A DNA stretch of 64,000 nucleotides from NCBI GenBank assembly GCA_963832965.1, contig CAWHVW010000005.1:620001-684000 (forward strand), given 5' to 3'. A model generated the notes under the pieces. It was not told where the DNA came from. It made no database searches and was given only the letters and a program-made list of their open reading frames with translations. Source of the stretch: CAWACP01 sp963832965. Its GTDB lineage: Bacteria; Acidobacteriota; Terriglobia; Bryobacterales; Bryobacteraceae. This document shows, piece after piece, positions 8,967-18,041 of the stretch (position 1 is its first letter; every line of letters starts with the position of its first letter). The position numbers were made by a program, and so were the translations under genes.

Positions 8967-9590
8967 CTATGGAGTCAGCCGGGTCCGGAGCATGTTCAAG
9001 CCGAAAGCGATCAGCGTGGCGGCCGCGCAGCGGTTCACCCAGCGCATGGACGCGTCGGACAGCCGGTGGCGGAGGAGGCCGGTGGCGCTGGTGAGGACCA
9101 GCCACCATGCCGCCGAGCCCAAGAAAACGCCCGTGGCGAGTGAAAACGGCGCGGCCTTCGAGGAAGCGGCGATCGCGCCGAGCCCGGCCATCAATCCGGC
9201 AAAGGACGCGATGGTCATGGGGTTGGTCAGCGTCAGGAGGAAGGTGGAAGCGAAGCTCGCGCCCAGACTTCCCACGCGGGCGTCCGCCGCTTCGCACGAG
9301 GGCCGTTCCAGCCATGTGCGAACGCCCAGCGTGATGAGGAAAAGCGCGCCGCCCACGCTGAGCCAGGAAGCCTTATGCAGCAACCATGCGTTCAGCGCAC
9401 TGATGCCGGTGGAGGCGATCAAGCCGTAGATCAGATCCGCGGTCGCGGCGCCCAATCCGGAGGCGAACCCGGCGATCCGGCCCTGATTCAGGGTTCGGCG
9501 GATACACAGCAGGCCGATGGGTCCCACCGGCGCGGCAATCGCGAAGCCGGCCGCGACGCCCTTCCACAGGAGCAGAGGCATGACGGTCAT
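8967..9590 (-). CDS. LysE/RhtB family amino acid exporter
   Basis: This 207-residue membrane protein has about six hydrophobic segments. The N-terminal APVGPIGLLCIRRTLNQG followed by FASGLGAATADLIYG is the classical LysE/RhtB signature, and a TNPMTIASFAG motif lies in the second half. Members export amino acids such as lysine, arginine, threonine or homoserine. The gene is divergent from an Lrp/AsnC regulator 85 bp away, a common pairing in which the regulator senses the exported amino acid. The substrate cannot be named from sequence. The start is ATG 9590 (ATG 9581 also possible). Confidence 0.9.
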   Translation of the reverse strand: MTVMPLLLWKGVAAGFAIAAPVGPIGLLCIRRTLNQGRIAGFASGLGAATADLIYGLIASTGISALNAWLLHKASWLSVGGALFLITLGVRTWLERPSCEAADARVGSLGASFASTFLLTLTNPMTIASFAGLMAGLGAIAASSKAAPFSLATGVFLGSAAWWLVLTSATGLLRHRLSDASMRWVNRCAAATLIAFGLNMLRTRLTP

Positions 9591-9675
9591 TCTTCAACAG
9601 GATAGCCGGTGAAATGGCTATCGGACAGTATGATTCGAAGGTTCTGGACAGAAGAACTGGTAGAATCAAAGGAAC

Positions 9676-10116
9676 ATGGACGAAAAAGACTGGGTTCTCC
9701 TGGAAGCTCTTCAGACGGACGCGCGTCTTCCTTTCGCCGAACTGGGGCGCCGCGCCGGCATGTCCGCGCCCTCCGCCACGGAGCGAGTGCGGCGGCTGGA
9801 GGACGAAGGAGTCATCACCGGGTATCATGCCGGCGTGGATCCCGCGAAGTTGGGGAAACCGCTGCAGGTGTTTATCCGCCTGAGTGTGCTCAACAAGGAC
9901 TACGCGCGGTTCCGGCGGTTCCTGGCCGGCGCCGGCGAGATCAGCGAGTGCCACCATATCAGCGGAGAAGAGGCCTTTGTGTTGCGCGCCGCGATTGCTT
10001 CCGTCAACGACCTCGAAGGATTGCTGGGCAAGCTGAGCCCCTTTGGGCAGACAGCCACCTCGCTGATTCTGTCGACGTTTCTGGACCGGCGAGCGTGGGC
10101 AAACCCCGCTCCGTGA
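9676..10116 (+). CDS. Lrp/AsnC family transcriptional regulator
   Basis: This 146-residue protein has an N-terminal winged HTH (residues about 1-60: DWVLLEALQTDARLPF, then RRAGMSAPSATERVRRLE) and a C-terminal RAM/ACT-like ligand domain (residues about 65-140). Lrp-type regulators bind amino acids and form octameric assemblies on DNA. The divergent LysE-type exporter is the likely target. The stop is directly followed by the korB stop on the other strand. The start is ATG 9676, behind AAAGGAAC. Confidence 0.92.
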   Translation: MDEKDWVLLEALQTDARLPFAELGRRAGMSAPSATERVRRLEDEGVITGYHAGVDPAKLGKPLQVFIRLSVLNKDYARFRRFLAGAGEISECHHISGEEAFVLRAAIASVNDLEGLLGKLSPFGQTATSLILSTFLDRRAWANPAP

Positions 10117-11157
10117 TCAGCGGAACGAATCCATGATCTGGTCGAGCGCTTCGCGCGAGGGCCGCACCCTTTGCTGCGGCAGCGTGGCCAGCGGCTCGTC
10201 CACCACTTTCAGCTTGTCGACGAGGGTCGGCGAATCCTGATCCAGATAGAGGATGCCGGTGAGCACTTCGAGAGACGCTTTGGACTCGTGAATGGCGGTT
10301 ATGGCGCCCAGGGCGCTGGTGGGGTCGTAGTCGCGGTCGATCTTCTTCAACCGGATGCGCGAGCCGTCGTGCATCTCCACTTCGTGCGTGGTGCCTTCGT
10401 CGAATTCGACGTCGATGTCGACGAACGAGGGAATGAAGTCGACTTCGTGGACCGGCTCGTCGTGATCCTTCATGTACTGGTAGCTGTGCATGGAGCCTTC
10501 GTGATCGTTGAAGGTCACGCAGGGCGAAATCACGTCGATGATGGCCAGCCCGCGATGGGCGATGGCCGCCTTCAGGATGGATGACAACTGGCGCTTGTCG
10601 CCGGAGAAGGAGCGGGCCACGAAGGTGGCGCCCATCTCGATACCGGCCAGGCAGCAATCCACCGGCTGGGTGTCGTTGATGACGCCGGTTTTCAGCTTCG
10701 AACCATAATCGGCGGTGGCGGAGAACTGGCCTTTGGTGAGGCCGTACACGCCGTTGTTCTCGATGACGTATACCAGGGGCACGTTGCGGCGCAGCATGTG
10801 CATGAAGTGGCCGAGGCCGATGGACGCGGTGTCGCCATCGCCGGTGACGATGATGGCGGGCAGGGTGGTGTTCGCAAGGATCGCGCCGGTGGCCACCGTG
10901 GGCGCCCGGCCGTGCACCGCGTTCAACCCGAAGGAGGTGTTCATGAAGTACGCGGGCGTCTTGGCCGCGCAACCGATGCCGGACATCTTCATGACGCCCC
11001 ACGGCTGCACGCCCATTTCCCAGAACGCCTCGGTGATGCGTTCGGTGATGGCGTTGTGTCCGCAGCCCGCGCACAGCGTGCTCTTGCCGCCGCGATAGCT
11101 CAGGATCTCGAGTTCCAGGCGGTTCGTCTTCTTCGCAACCGGCGGGGCTGTGCTCAT
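10117..11157 (-). CDS. korB: 2-oxoacid:ferredoxin oxidoreductase, beta subunit
   Basis: This 346-residue TPP-binding subunit of a 2-oxoglutarate or pyruvate:ferredoxin oxidoreductase has CAGCGHNAITERI near the N-terminus and the TPP/Mg motif GDGDTASIGLGHF...ENNGVYGLTKGQ. The enzyme interconverts 2-oxoacids and acyl-CoA with reduced ferredoxin. The gene overlaps the upstream alpha subunit by 4 bp (ATGA). No separate ferredoxin-type gene is adjacent. Substrate preference between 2-oxoglutarate and other 2-oxoacids is not decided by the sequence; KorB is the more usual annotation for this gamma-alpha plus beta arrangement. Confidence 0.92.
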   Translation of the reverse strand: MSTAPPVAKKTNRLELEILSYRGGKSTLCAGCGHNAITERITEAFWEMGVQPWGVMKMSGIGCAAKTPAYFMNTSFGLNAVHGRAPTVATGAILANTTLPAIIVTGDGDTASIGLGHFMHMLRRNVPLVYVIENNGVYGLTKGQFSATADYGSKLKTGVINDTQPVDCCLAGIEMGATFVARSFSGDKRQLSSILKAAIAHRGLAIIDVISPCVTFNDHEGSMHSYQYMKDHDEPVHEVDFIPSFVDIDVEFDEGTTHEVEMHDGSRIRLKKIDRDYDPTSALGAITAIHESKASLEVLTGILYLDQDSPTLVDKLKVVDEPLATLPQQRVRPSREALDQIMDSFR

Positions 11158-13010
11158 AACTCCTCCTGCTTCACGATGGCGTCGGTCAGGGACTGCGCAT
11201 CCACGGGAAGCCCACTGTAGTAACGGATGCTGCGCAATTTCGCCGCGCGCTCAATGGTTACATCCAGCTTCAGCATGGAGAACAACTGCGCGTCACGATT
11301 CTGATCGATGACGTAGACGCGTTCGTGACGGTCGATAAAATCGCTCACCGAGGCGGGGAACGGCCACGCTTTCAGGCGCAGATAACCGGCGCGCAGACCG
11401 TGCTCGCGCTCGAGCTGGTCGCGGCTTTCCGTGGCCGCGTAGTGGGTGGTTCCGCAGCACAGGATGCCCACTTCGGCGCCGGGCATGGGCTGCTCCTCGC
11501 AATCCGGGACATGCTCGCGCATCACTTCGAACTTGTGCGCCAGCCGATCCATGTTGTGCACGTAATCTTCCGGCCGCTCGCTGTACTGCGCCTTCTCGTT
11601 GTGCCCGCTTCCACGCGTAAAGTAGGACGCGGCGAGATGTTCGGTGCCCGGCAGAGTGCGGTAGCCGACGCCATCGCCGTCCACGTCTTTGTATCGGGCG
11701 AATCCGCCCAGACGGTTGAGATCCTCGGCGGTGAGCACCTTGCCGCGAAGTATGGGCTCTTCGGGATACGGGAACGGATCGGCCATCCAGTTGTTCATGC
11801 CGAGGTCAAGGTCGCTGTTGACGAACACCGGCGTCTGAAAGAGCTCGGCGAGATCGAAGGCCCGCTGCGCCATGGTGAAGCACTCTTCCGGCGACGACGG
11901 GAACAGCACCGGATGGCGAGCGTCGCCGTGCGACAGGTAGGCGTTTTTCATGATGTCGCCCTGCATGGTGCGCGTGGGCAGGCCGGTGGACGGCCCAACG
12001 CGCTGCACGTCGAAGATGACCGCGGGGATTTCCGTGTAGTAAGCAAAGCCCACGAACTCGGCCATCAGCGAAATGCCCGGACCGGAGGTGCAGGTCATGG
12101 CGCGCGCGCCCGCCCAACCCGCGCCAATCACCATGCCGATGGCGGCCAATTCGTCTTCGGCCTGCACCACCGCGTACGTGGCTTTGCCGGTTTCCTTGTC
12201 GATGCGGTATTTGCCGAGGTAACCGATCAAAGATTCGGCCAGCGACGAGGAGGGCGTGATGGGGTACCAGGTGAGGACGGTGACGCCGGCGAACAGACAG
12301 CCGAGCGCGGCCGCGGCGTTGCCATCGATGATGATCTTGCCCGCGGTCTTGTCCATGCGCTCCACGAGGAACGGATCCGACTTGGCAAGGTTCTTTTCGG
12401 CGTAATCGCGGCCGGCCAGCACCGCGTTCCAGTTCATCTCCGCGGCTTTGGCCTTGCGCGCGCCGAACTGCTTGAACAGCGCTTTGTGGACCTCGTCGAG
12501 ATCGATGGCGAGGAGCCAGGCCACCACGCCGTCGTAGATCATGTTGCGAACCAGCTTGCGCAGCTTCGCTTCGGGGCAGACCGGCCCCACCAGCTTGTCG
12601 AACGGCACGGGATAGAAGTGCAGATCGTCGCGGAGCGTGTTCAACTTCAGCGGCTCGTCATACACGATGGCTGCGCCGGGCCGCAGGTTCATGGTGTCTT
12701 CCCGCGCCGTTTCCGGGTTCATGGCGACAAAGAACTCGCTGTCGCGGCGGCGTCCGATGTAGCCGTCGCCGCTCACGCGTATGGTGAACCACGTGGGCAG
12801 GCCGGCGATATTGGACGGAAACAGATTCTTACCGGAAACGGGGATGCCCATCTGGAAGATGGAGCGCATGAGCACACTGTTCGCCGTCTGACTGCCCGAT
12901 CCATTAACCGTGGCGACCTGTATGCTGAAGTCGTTCACTACTCGGCGGAGGGGGTCGAACTGGGCAAACGAAGCGTGCGATGCGACAGGGACTACCTGGT
13001 CTGTCGACAA
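11154..13010 (-). CDS. korA: 2-oxoacid:acceptor oxidoreductase, alpha subunit (gamma-alpha fusion)
   Basis: This 618-residue protein combines the gamma domain (residues about 25-200, FSIQVATVNGSGSQTAN) with the TPP-pyrimidine-binding alpha domain (TWYPITPSSSLAE, then CTSGPGISLMAEFVGFAYY) and the transketolase C-terminal-like domain. TTG 13010 was chosen as start because AAGGAGA lies about 9 bases upstream; GTG 12938, matching the usual family start VNDFSIQV, has no ribosome site. It forms one operon with korB. Together they give the ferredoxin-dependent 2-oxoacid oxidoreductase step. Confidence 0.92.
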   Translation of the reverse strand: MSTDQVVPVASHASFAQFDPLRRVVNDFSIQVATVNGSGSQTANSVLMRSIFQMGIPVSGKNLFPSNIAGLPTWFTIRVSGDGYIGRRRDSEFFVAMNPETAREDTMNLRPGAAIVYDEPLKLNTLRDDLHFYPVPFDKLVGPVCPEAKLRKLVRNMIYDGVVAWLLAIDLDEVHKALFKQFGARKAKAAEMNWNAVLAGRDYAEKNLAKSDPFLVERMDKTAGKIIIDGNAAAALGCLFAGVTVLTWYPITPSSSLAESLIGYLGKYRIDKETGKATYAVVQAEDELAAIGMVIGAGWAGARAMTCTSGPGISLMAEFVGFAYYTEIPAVIFDVQRVGPSTGLPTRTMQGDIMKNAYLSHGDARHPVLFPSSPEECFTMAQRAFDLAELFQTPVFVNSDLDLGMNNWMADPFPYPEEPILRGKVLTAEDLNRLGGFARYKDVDGDGVGYRTLPGTEHLAASYFTRGSGHNEKAQYSERPEDYVHNMDRLAHKFEVMREHVPDCEEQPMPGAEVGILCCGTTHYAATESRDQLEREHGLRAGYLRLKAWPFPASVSDFIDRHERVYVIDQNRDAQLFSMLKLDVTIERAAKLRSIRYYSGLPVDAQSLTDAIVKQEEL

Positions 13011-13156
13011 ACGAAATTCTCCTTCACGTTCTTATTTTCAGTATACGCTGTGGTCCGGGCGGGCGGCTGCGCAGATCGATACGATGGTTTGTCACGAGGC
13101 TGTGAGGGTGGCACGGTATCATGGGACCCTGTTCGTCAACGTTGGAAGGAGTTCTT

Positions 13157-13999
13157 ATGGCGAACATCACGACTCAGGACGGAACACAGATTTATTACAA
13201 GGACTGGGGCACGGGACAGCCGGTGGTTTTCTCGCACGGCTGGCCGCTGAGCGCGGACGACTGGGATGGGCAGATGCTGTTCTTCGGGCAGCACGGCTAT
13301 CGCGTTATTGCGCACGACCGGCGGGGGCATGGGCGCTCCAGCCAGACCTGGGACGGCAACGATATGGACACCTACGCGGACGATCTTGCTGGGTTATTTG
13401 ACAAGCTGGATCTTCACGACGCGATCATGGTTGGGCACTCGACCGGCGGTGGTGAAGTGGCGCGTTATCTCGGCCGCCACGGGGCGAAGCGGGTGGCTAA
13501 AGCGGTGCTGATCAGCTCCGTGCCGCCGCTCATGCTGAAGACGGAGAACAATCCGGGCGGATTGCCGATGTCGGCGTTCGACGGCCTGCGGGCGGCGCTG
13601 GCGGCCAACCGGCCGCAGTTCTACAAAGACATCACGCTGCCGTTTTATGGGTACAACCGCCCGGGCGCGAAGATTTCGGAGGGCATCCGCCAGCACTGGT
13701 GGTTGCAGGGGATGATGGGCGGGGTGAAGGCTCATTACGACTGCATCAAGGCGTTCTCGGAGACGGACTTCACGGAAGATCTGAAGAAGATGGACATACC
13801 AGTGCTGGTGATGCATGGCGACGACGATCAGATTGTGCCGATCGGCGCTTCGGGTTTGATGTCCGCGAAGATACTGAAGCACGCCATCCTTAAGGTTTAT
13901 GCGGGGTTTCCGCATGGGATGCCCGCAACCAACGCGGACCAGATTAACGCCGACCTTTTGACTTTCTTCAAAGGGGCTGCTGCTGGCGCGTCTTCGTGA
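13157..13999 (+). CDS. Alpha/beta hydrolase (non-heme chloroperoxidase/esterase type)
   Basis: This 280-residue alpha/beta hydrolase starts MANITTQDGTQIYYKDWG, the standard opening of the cofactor-free haloperoxidase/arylesterase group. The nucleophile elbow is GHSTGGGE, the acid is in the VMHGDDDQIVP strand, and the catalytic His is in FPHGMPAT near the C-terminus. The oxyanion HGWPL motif is present. The real substrate is probably an ester; haloperoxidase activity in this family is often incidental. ATG 13157 follows AAGGAG at 7 bases; an upstream ATG at 13121 has no such site. No cofactor gene is adjacent. Confidence 0.9.
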   Translation: MANITTQDGTQIYYKDWGTGQPVVFSHGWPLSADDWDGQMLFFGQHGYRVIAHDRRGHGRSSQTWDGNDMDTYADDLAGLFDKLDLHDAIMVGHSTGGGEVARYLGRHGAKRVAKAVLISSVPPLMLKTENNPGGLPMSAFDGLRAALAANRPQFYKDITLPFYGYNRPGAKISEGIRQHWWLQGMMGGVKAHYDCIKAFSETDFTEDLKKMDIPVLVMHGDDDQIVPIGASGLMSAKILKHAILKVYAGFPHGMPATNADQINADLLTFFKGAAAGASS

Positions 14000-14011
14000 C
14001 GGGGTGCGCAT

Positions 14012-14048
14012 GGCAGCGCATGGCGCTGCCCCACAGGGCGCGGCCCTG
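14012..14048. repeat. Two consecutive short hairpins between convergent genes
   Basis: GGCAGCGC-ATG-GCGCTGCC at 14012-14030 is a perfect 8-bp inverted repeat, and CAGGGC-GCG-GCCCTG follows at 14034-14048. They sit between the hydrolase and patatin stops. There is no T tract, so a simple intrinsic terminator is not certain. A near-identical first hairpin occurs at 46049-46067. Confidence 0.55.
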
Positions 14049-14071
14049 CCCCACGTCGTTCCGCGAAGCCT

Positions 14072-15100
14072 TCAGCTTCTTAGGCCGCTCGGGTAGGGGA
14101 AATGGGCTGCGGCGGGGAGGGACCGGTCGACGTGGGCGCGCATGGCCGCGTCGCACACCGCGTAGCCCCAGTTAATCAGGCCCTCCTGCTGGGCGGGCGC
14201 GAGCGCCTTCAAGCGGGTACGAATGCCCGCCAGCGCGTTGGGCAGCCCGTAATCGTGGATGCCGGCGCGAATGCCGAAGTATGCCCCGGAGCGCTCGCCG
14301 CGGGCGAAGGCTTCGATGACCGCTCGGGTGCGCAGGCTGCGAACCTGATCGTCAATGATTTCCAGAACGCGCCAGGCGTGGCGGGCCCAGTCGCGATGCG
14401 GTTGGGGCTCGACCGCGGCGTGGCCGCCGGCGTCGCTCACCAGGATGACGCGGCATTCTTTCCACGCGCTCTCGAGGGCGAGGTTATCGTAGACGCCGCC
14501 ATCGGTGAGGAAGATTTTCTTCGGGCAGGCGGACGCGCAACCGTATTTCGCCGGCTGCAGAACCAAAGGCGACAGCAGCGGTGGAAAAGCCGAGGAGGCC
14601 GCGACGGCCACGGCGAGGGGGATGCGGGGGTTGGGAATCCCGGCTTCGCGCCAATCGCGCGCGTATGGCTTTGAAAAGCGGAACAGCGCCGCCGATTGCA
14701 CGCTGGTAGCGTCGATGACGAAGCGCGGCGTGTCCGGCAGATCCCGCAGGGTGGCGCCGTGGAACAGTATTTTGTCGTATGCGGCGCAAACCCGGCCAGA
14801 GATCGTGCCGGGTCCGAAGAGGCCCTTGAGCACCGCGCCGATGTCGACGGTGACGGCGGCCATCCGGCGAACGTCGTCCACAACCGCGGGGAAACCGGGC
14901 GCGGGAGCGTTTGCGGTAACCCCGAGTCTGTTCCAGTGCATGCCAAGAACCGCGGCGGTGAGGGAGCCGCCGGAGACGCTGGAAATACGATCCAGTTTTC
15001 CCAGATACGCCAGGTCGTTCAGACGCCAGAGCACGCCCAGGTGGAACAGCATGGCGCGGTATCCTCCACCGGACAAGCACAACGCGATGCCATCCATCAC
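14072..15100 (-). CDS. Patatin-like phospholipase
   Basis: This 342-residue protein has the complete patatin catalytic set: an oxyanion loop GGGYRA at residues 11-16, the nucleophile serine in SVSGGS at about residue 43, and the Asp of the dyad in TDGGVYDNLALE near residue 199. Patatins hydrolyse membrane lipids. There is no signal peptide, so it acts from the cytoplasm. The GTG start overlaps the stop of the upstream MBL gene by 4 bp (GTGA), so translation is coupled. It is the last gene of a three-gene unit with an MBL hydrolase and a zinc peptidase. Patatins in such compact operons are often effectors of conflict systems, which is inference here. Confidence 0.9.
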   Translation of the reverse strand: MMDGIALCLSGGGYRAMLFHLGVLWRLNDLAYLGKLDRISSVSGGSLTAAVLGMHWNRLGVTANAPAPGFPAVVDDVRRMAAVTVDIGAVLKGLFGPGTISGRVCAAYDKILFHGATLRDLPDTPRFVIDATSVQSAALFRFSKPYARDWREAGIPNPRIPLAVAVAASSAFPPLLSPLVLQPAKYGCASACPKKIFLTDGGVYDNLALESAWKECRVILVSDAGGHAAVEPQPHRDWARHAWRVLEIIDDQVRSLRTRAVIEAFARGERSGAYFGIRAGIHDYGLPNALAGIRTRLKALAPAQQEGLINWGYAVCDAAMRAHVDRSLPAAAHFPYPSGLRS

Positions 15101-16239
15101 CGCGCCGCCTTCTGGCCGAGCACGAATTCGAATTCTTTATGCATCTGGGATTTTGGCAGGCTCTGGGTGCTGAAGAGGATGCTCTCCCGCGCGAGGGTCT
15201 CCAGCAGGGTTCGGCGGGGGACATCCGCGTATTTGCCGGACCGCGTGGACAACAGACTGAGCAAGCGGCCTGGGTCGCCTTCCTTGCGGGCGCGATGCTG
15301 GAACAGGTTCCACAGCGAACGCGGCGTGGCGTTAAAGCTGCCGTGATGCCCTACCTTATATACATTGACGGCGCGCAGCAATTCGCGATACCGGCTCTGG
15401 CCGAGCGACCAGGACCAGCTTTCGATTTGCGCGTCGCCGGGGAAGAGGAGGCTGAAGTCGCCAATGCGGAAGAGCAGGATGACGCTGGTGTTGTTCAGCA
15501 CGGTGTCGAGAGCGCGCACGAACTCTTTGGATTGCTCGATGCGGATGCGGCGGGCGCGCGCGAGAAACCAGCGCAGGTCCGCGGGTTCGGCGCCGGGGTG
15601 GTGACGGGGGGCCCGGGGAAACAGGGCGGGTTGCGGCGTGGAACCGGCTTGCGATTCCCAGAATGCGCGAAACTGCCAGAACTCGGCGGGGTCGCTAGGG
15701 CGTTCCCGGCGAATGGCCGCGGATTGGCGCAAGGTGGGAGGGCCGAGCACGAAGACCTCCACGCCCGGCAGCAATTCCTGCAGACCAGAAGGCGACCCTC
15801 CATGCACGTACACGGCGCGGCCTTTGCGGCCCATGTCGAGCAGGCAGCGGACGGCGGATTGGTTCTGAATGTCCTCGTATCCGCGGATGGTGTTGGTTGC
15901 GGGCGCGCCGAGGCCATCCGGCGCAGCGGCGGGGTCCTCGGTCCAGGGCTGGATGACCACTTGCGGGGCGAGGGAGGCGATGATCTTTCCCGCGGCTGAG
16001 CCGAAGCCGCCGATGTGATCGCGGTGGCGGTGGGTGGCCACCACGGCGTGCAAAGGTCCACCCGCGGCGATATCCCGGGCGACGCGCAGCATGTAGTTGG
16101 CGGGTGCGCCGGCGGGGGGAGCGGTGCTGCCGAAATCGATAAGCACGCGGCGTTGGGACCGGGCGTAGTCGAAGGTCAGAAGAAAGCAATCCCCGAATCC
16201 GACGTTGTAGGCGCGCAGCAGGACGCGGCGCGGGATCAA
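15097..16239 (-). CDS. MBL-fold metallo-hydrolase
   Basis: This 380-residue metallo-beta-lactamase-fold protein opens with LLRAYNVGFGDCFLLTFDY, a common start of ComEC/Rec2-like stand-alone MBL hydrolases. The metal motif THRHRDHIGG (HxHxDH) is at about residues 69-78, and a second His region is VYKVGHHGSFNATP. The TTG start at 16239 overlaps the upstream stop by 4 bp and has GGAG at the right distance. It sits between a zinc peptidase and a patatin, with both joints overlapping. The substrate (nucleic acid, nucleotide or ester) is unknown. There is no signal peptide. Confidence 0.85.
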   Translation of the reverse strand: MIPRRVLLRAYNVGFGDCFLLTFDYARSQRRVLIDFGSTAPPAGAPANYMLRVARDIAAGGPLHAVVATHRHRDHIGGFGSAAGKIIASLAPQVVIQPWTEDPAAAPDGLGAPATNTIRGYEDIQNQSAVRCLLDMGRKGRAVYVHGGSPSGLQELLPGVEVFVLGPPTLRQSAAIRRERPSDPAEFWQFRAFWESQAGSTPQPALFPRAPRHHPGAEPADLRWFLARARRIRIEQSKEFVRALDTVLNNTSVILLFRIGDFSLLFPGDAQIESWSWSLGQSRYRELLRAVNVYKVGHHGSFNATPRSLWNLFQHRARKEGDPGRLLSLLSTRSGKYADVPRRTLLETLARESILFSTQSLPKSQMHKEFEFVLGQKAAR

Positions 16240-17906
16240 CGGAACTCCAGCATGCGCCGCCGATGCGCGGACGCGAAGCGGCTCGGGGGGACCGCGGCTC
16301 GAGAGAAAAAGCCGCAGTCCCACAAATAGTTGAGCCGGGCCTGTTGCCTTCCTGCGTTGAACAGCGAGTTGCCCACGTTGTACTTGAGGCGGCCGAATTG
16401 ATCGAAGATCATGGCGTTGCCGCCATAGAGAGTGAGTTCCTGGCGCGTGGGCATGCCGGAGGGGCGGCGAATGCCGAGGGTTTTCAACTCGGCGGCGCGG
16501 ATGCGGATCAGCTGCACATACTCCACCACGGTTTCGCGCAAGGCGAAGCCGTCGGCGCCGGTGCGCAGGCAGGGGCGAACCGAGAGCACGCGCGTGTAGG
16601 CGTTCTCATGCAGCTTGAAGAGACGGCGATTTTCCCAGAGGAAGCGGAACAACTCATCGGGGTTTCGTTGCATCTGTTCGAAGTGCGTTCGATCGTATGC
16701 GGGTTTTTCCGGGGGAGGGTCCCGGGCGCCGGGCTCCTGGGCGCCCGCGGACGCCGGCGGGATGCCATAGCGGTGAAGCGAGGCGCGCAGTTCGTCCCGG
16801 AAGAAGTATTTCGCGTCGCGCGGATACATTTCCCAGTCGGCGGTCAGGAGGGCGCTGGCGAAATCGCAGAACTGCAGGTCCGTGGGCGGGCAATAATCGA
16901 GCGCGCGGATACAGATGGTGAGGAGCCGTCCGGCGACCGCGGCTCCTTCTTCCACGGTGCGGCCACGGTCCAGCCGGCCCTGGTGAATGTACGGCCCCAG
17001 ACGCCTTACCCACACGTTAAGAAAAGCGTCCATGACCGCGGCCACCAGCACTTCTCCGCGATGATGCGGCTCGTCGCCGTGCTTTGCCGCTTGCTCGGGT
17101 TTGAGTTCCACGGAACGCCGCAGGGGGTTGCCGCGGATTCCCGAAAGCTCCTGACCGAACTCCTGTCCCAGACCCAGCAGAATGGATTGCCGCAGCGCGG
17201 CGGGGGTGACGGCGCTGGCCGAAATGCGATCCGCGTTGGCGGACGCGGGGTCCAACACCCTGGCCACTACTTCCCGCAGCGCGAAGATGGAGAGCAGCGC
17301 GACGAGATCCGCGAAGCCTTCATGAAAGCCGGCTTGTTCAGGCGATGAAGGGTCGGTATAACGTGCGCGCAGCCCGTCCAGCAGCGCGTGGGTGGTCTCA
17401 TGCGCGATGATGTCGTGCGCCAGGCAACCGAAGACGTGGCGGCTGCCATGCGGATGGCGGAAGTAGCCGAACAGGAGAGCTTCGTCCGCCGAGGAATAAA
17501 AGGCATTGGCGTTGGCGAAGGCGTGCGGCGCCACTTTCATCTGATGGCCCGGAAAACTCCAGGCTACGCGCCGACCGAGCGCGAATTCGAACCGCGCCAG
17601 CGTGCGCATGACAATGGCGTAACAGTTGAGGGCGTGAAAATCCGGGCTGGCCAGGAGTTCTTCGTCACTGGAGCGCTCGAACGGATCGGGGGGCGGGCCG
17701 TCCGACCGGTTGGGCGGGTCGATCAGGGTCTTATAAAGGATGCCGGTGGAGGAATCGAAATCGACCACCTGCACGCGGTATCCACGCGGACCGGCCTGCA
17801 GTTCCTCGTTTGGGACCTCCACGGACGCGCGGACAATGGCCCCGCGGACTTGTACGCTGGGGTCGCGCGCGATTACGGTGACGCGGCGCGTTGGGTAGTA
17901 GGGCAT
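16236..17906 (-). CDS. Gluzincin-type zinc metallopeptidase, uncharacterised
   Basis: This protein of about 556 residues carries a clear zinc-binding HETTHALLDG motif near residue 169, followed about 25 residues later by FHEGFADLVALL, whose Glu fits the third ligand of gluzincins. No signal peptide follows the chosen start (ATG 17906, MPYYPTRRVTVIARDPSVQV), so it is probably cytoplasmic. The rest of the sequence matches no family recognised here. It is the first gene of the unit with the MBL hydrolase and patatin, overlapping the MBL start by 4 bp. A peptidase that might activate the downstream enzymes is an attractive idea, but not shown. Confidence 0.75.
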   Translation of the reverse strand: MPYYPTRRVTVIARDPSVQVRGAIVRASVEVPNEELQAGPRGYRVQVVDFDSSTGILYKTLIDPPNRSDGPPPDPFERSSDEELLASPDFHALNCYAIVMRTLARFEFALGRRVAWSFPGHQMKVAPHAFANANAFYSSADEALLFGYFRHPHGSRHVFGCLAHDIIAHETTHALLDGLRARYTDPSSPEQAGFHEGFADLVALLSIFALREVVARVLDPASANADRISASAVTPAALRQSILLGLGQEFGQELSGIRGNPLRRSVELKPEQAAKHGDEPHHRGEVLVAAVMDAFLNVWVRRLGPYIHQGRLDRGRTVEEGAAVAGRLLTICIRALDYCPPTDLQFCDFASALLTADWEMYPRDAKYFFRDELRASLHRYGIPPASAGAQEPGARDPPPEKPAYDRTHFEQMQRNPDELFRFLWENRRLFKLHENAYTRVLSVRPCLRTGADGFALRETVVEYVQLIRIRAAELKTLGIRRPSGMPTRQELTLYGGNAMIFDQFGRLKYNVGNSLFNAGRQQARLNYLWDCGFFSRAAVPPSRFASAHRRRMLEFR

Positions 17907-18041
17907 CGTCTCGCCACCGTGGAGTGTAGCGGGGATGACACGGGCGCAAGACGCCAAACCGAGGAAAAACAAGGGGAAGAATGCCGTGACCGGTCTAAAG
18001 AGATTGCCCGAGGCGCGCGATAGTTCTATATCGCTCTTTGT

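Noticed and set aside
11325..13250. 641-codon plus-strand open frame opposite korA
   Set aside because: KorA on the other strand has clear motifs over its full length; the antisense product resembles no family.
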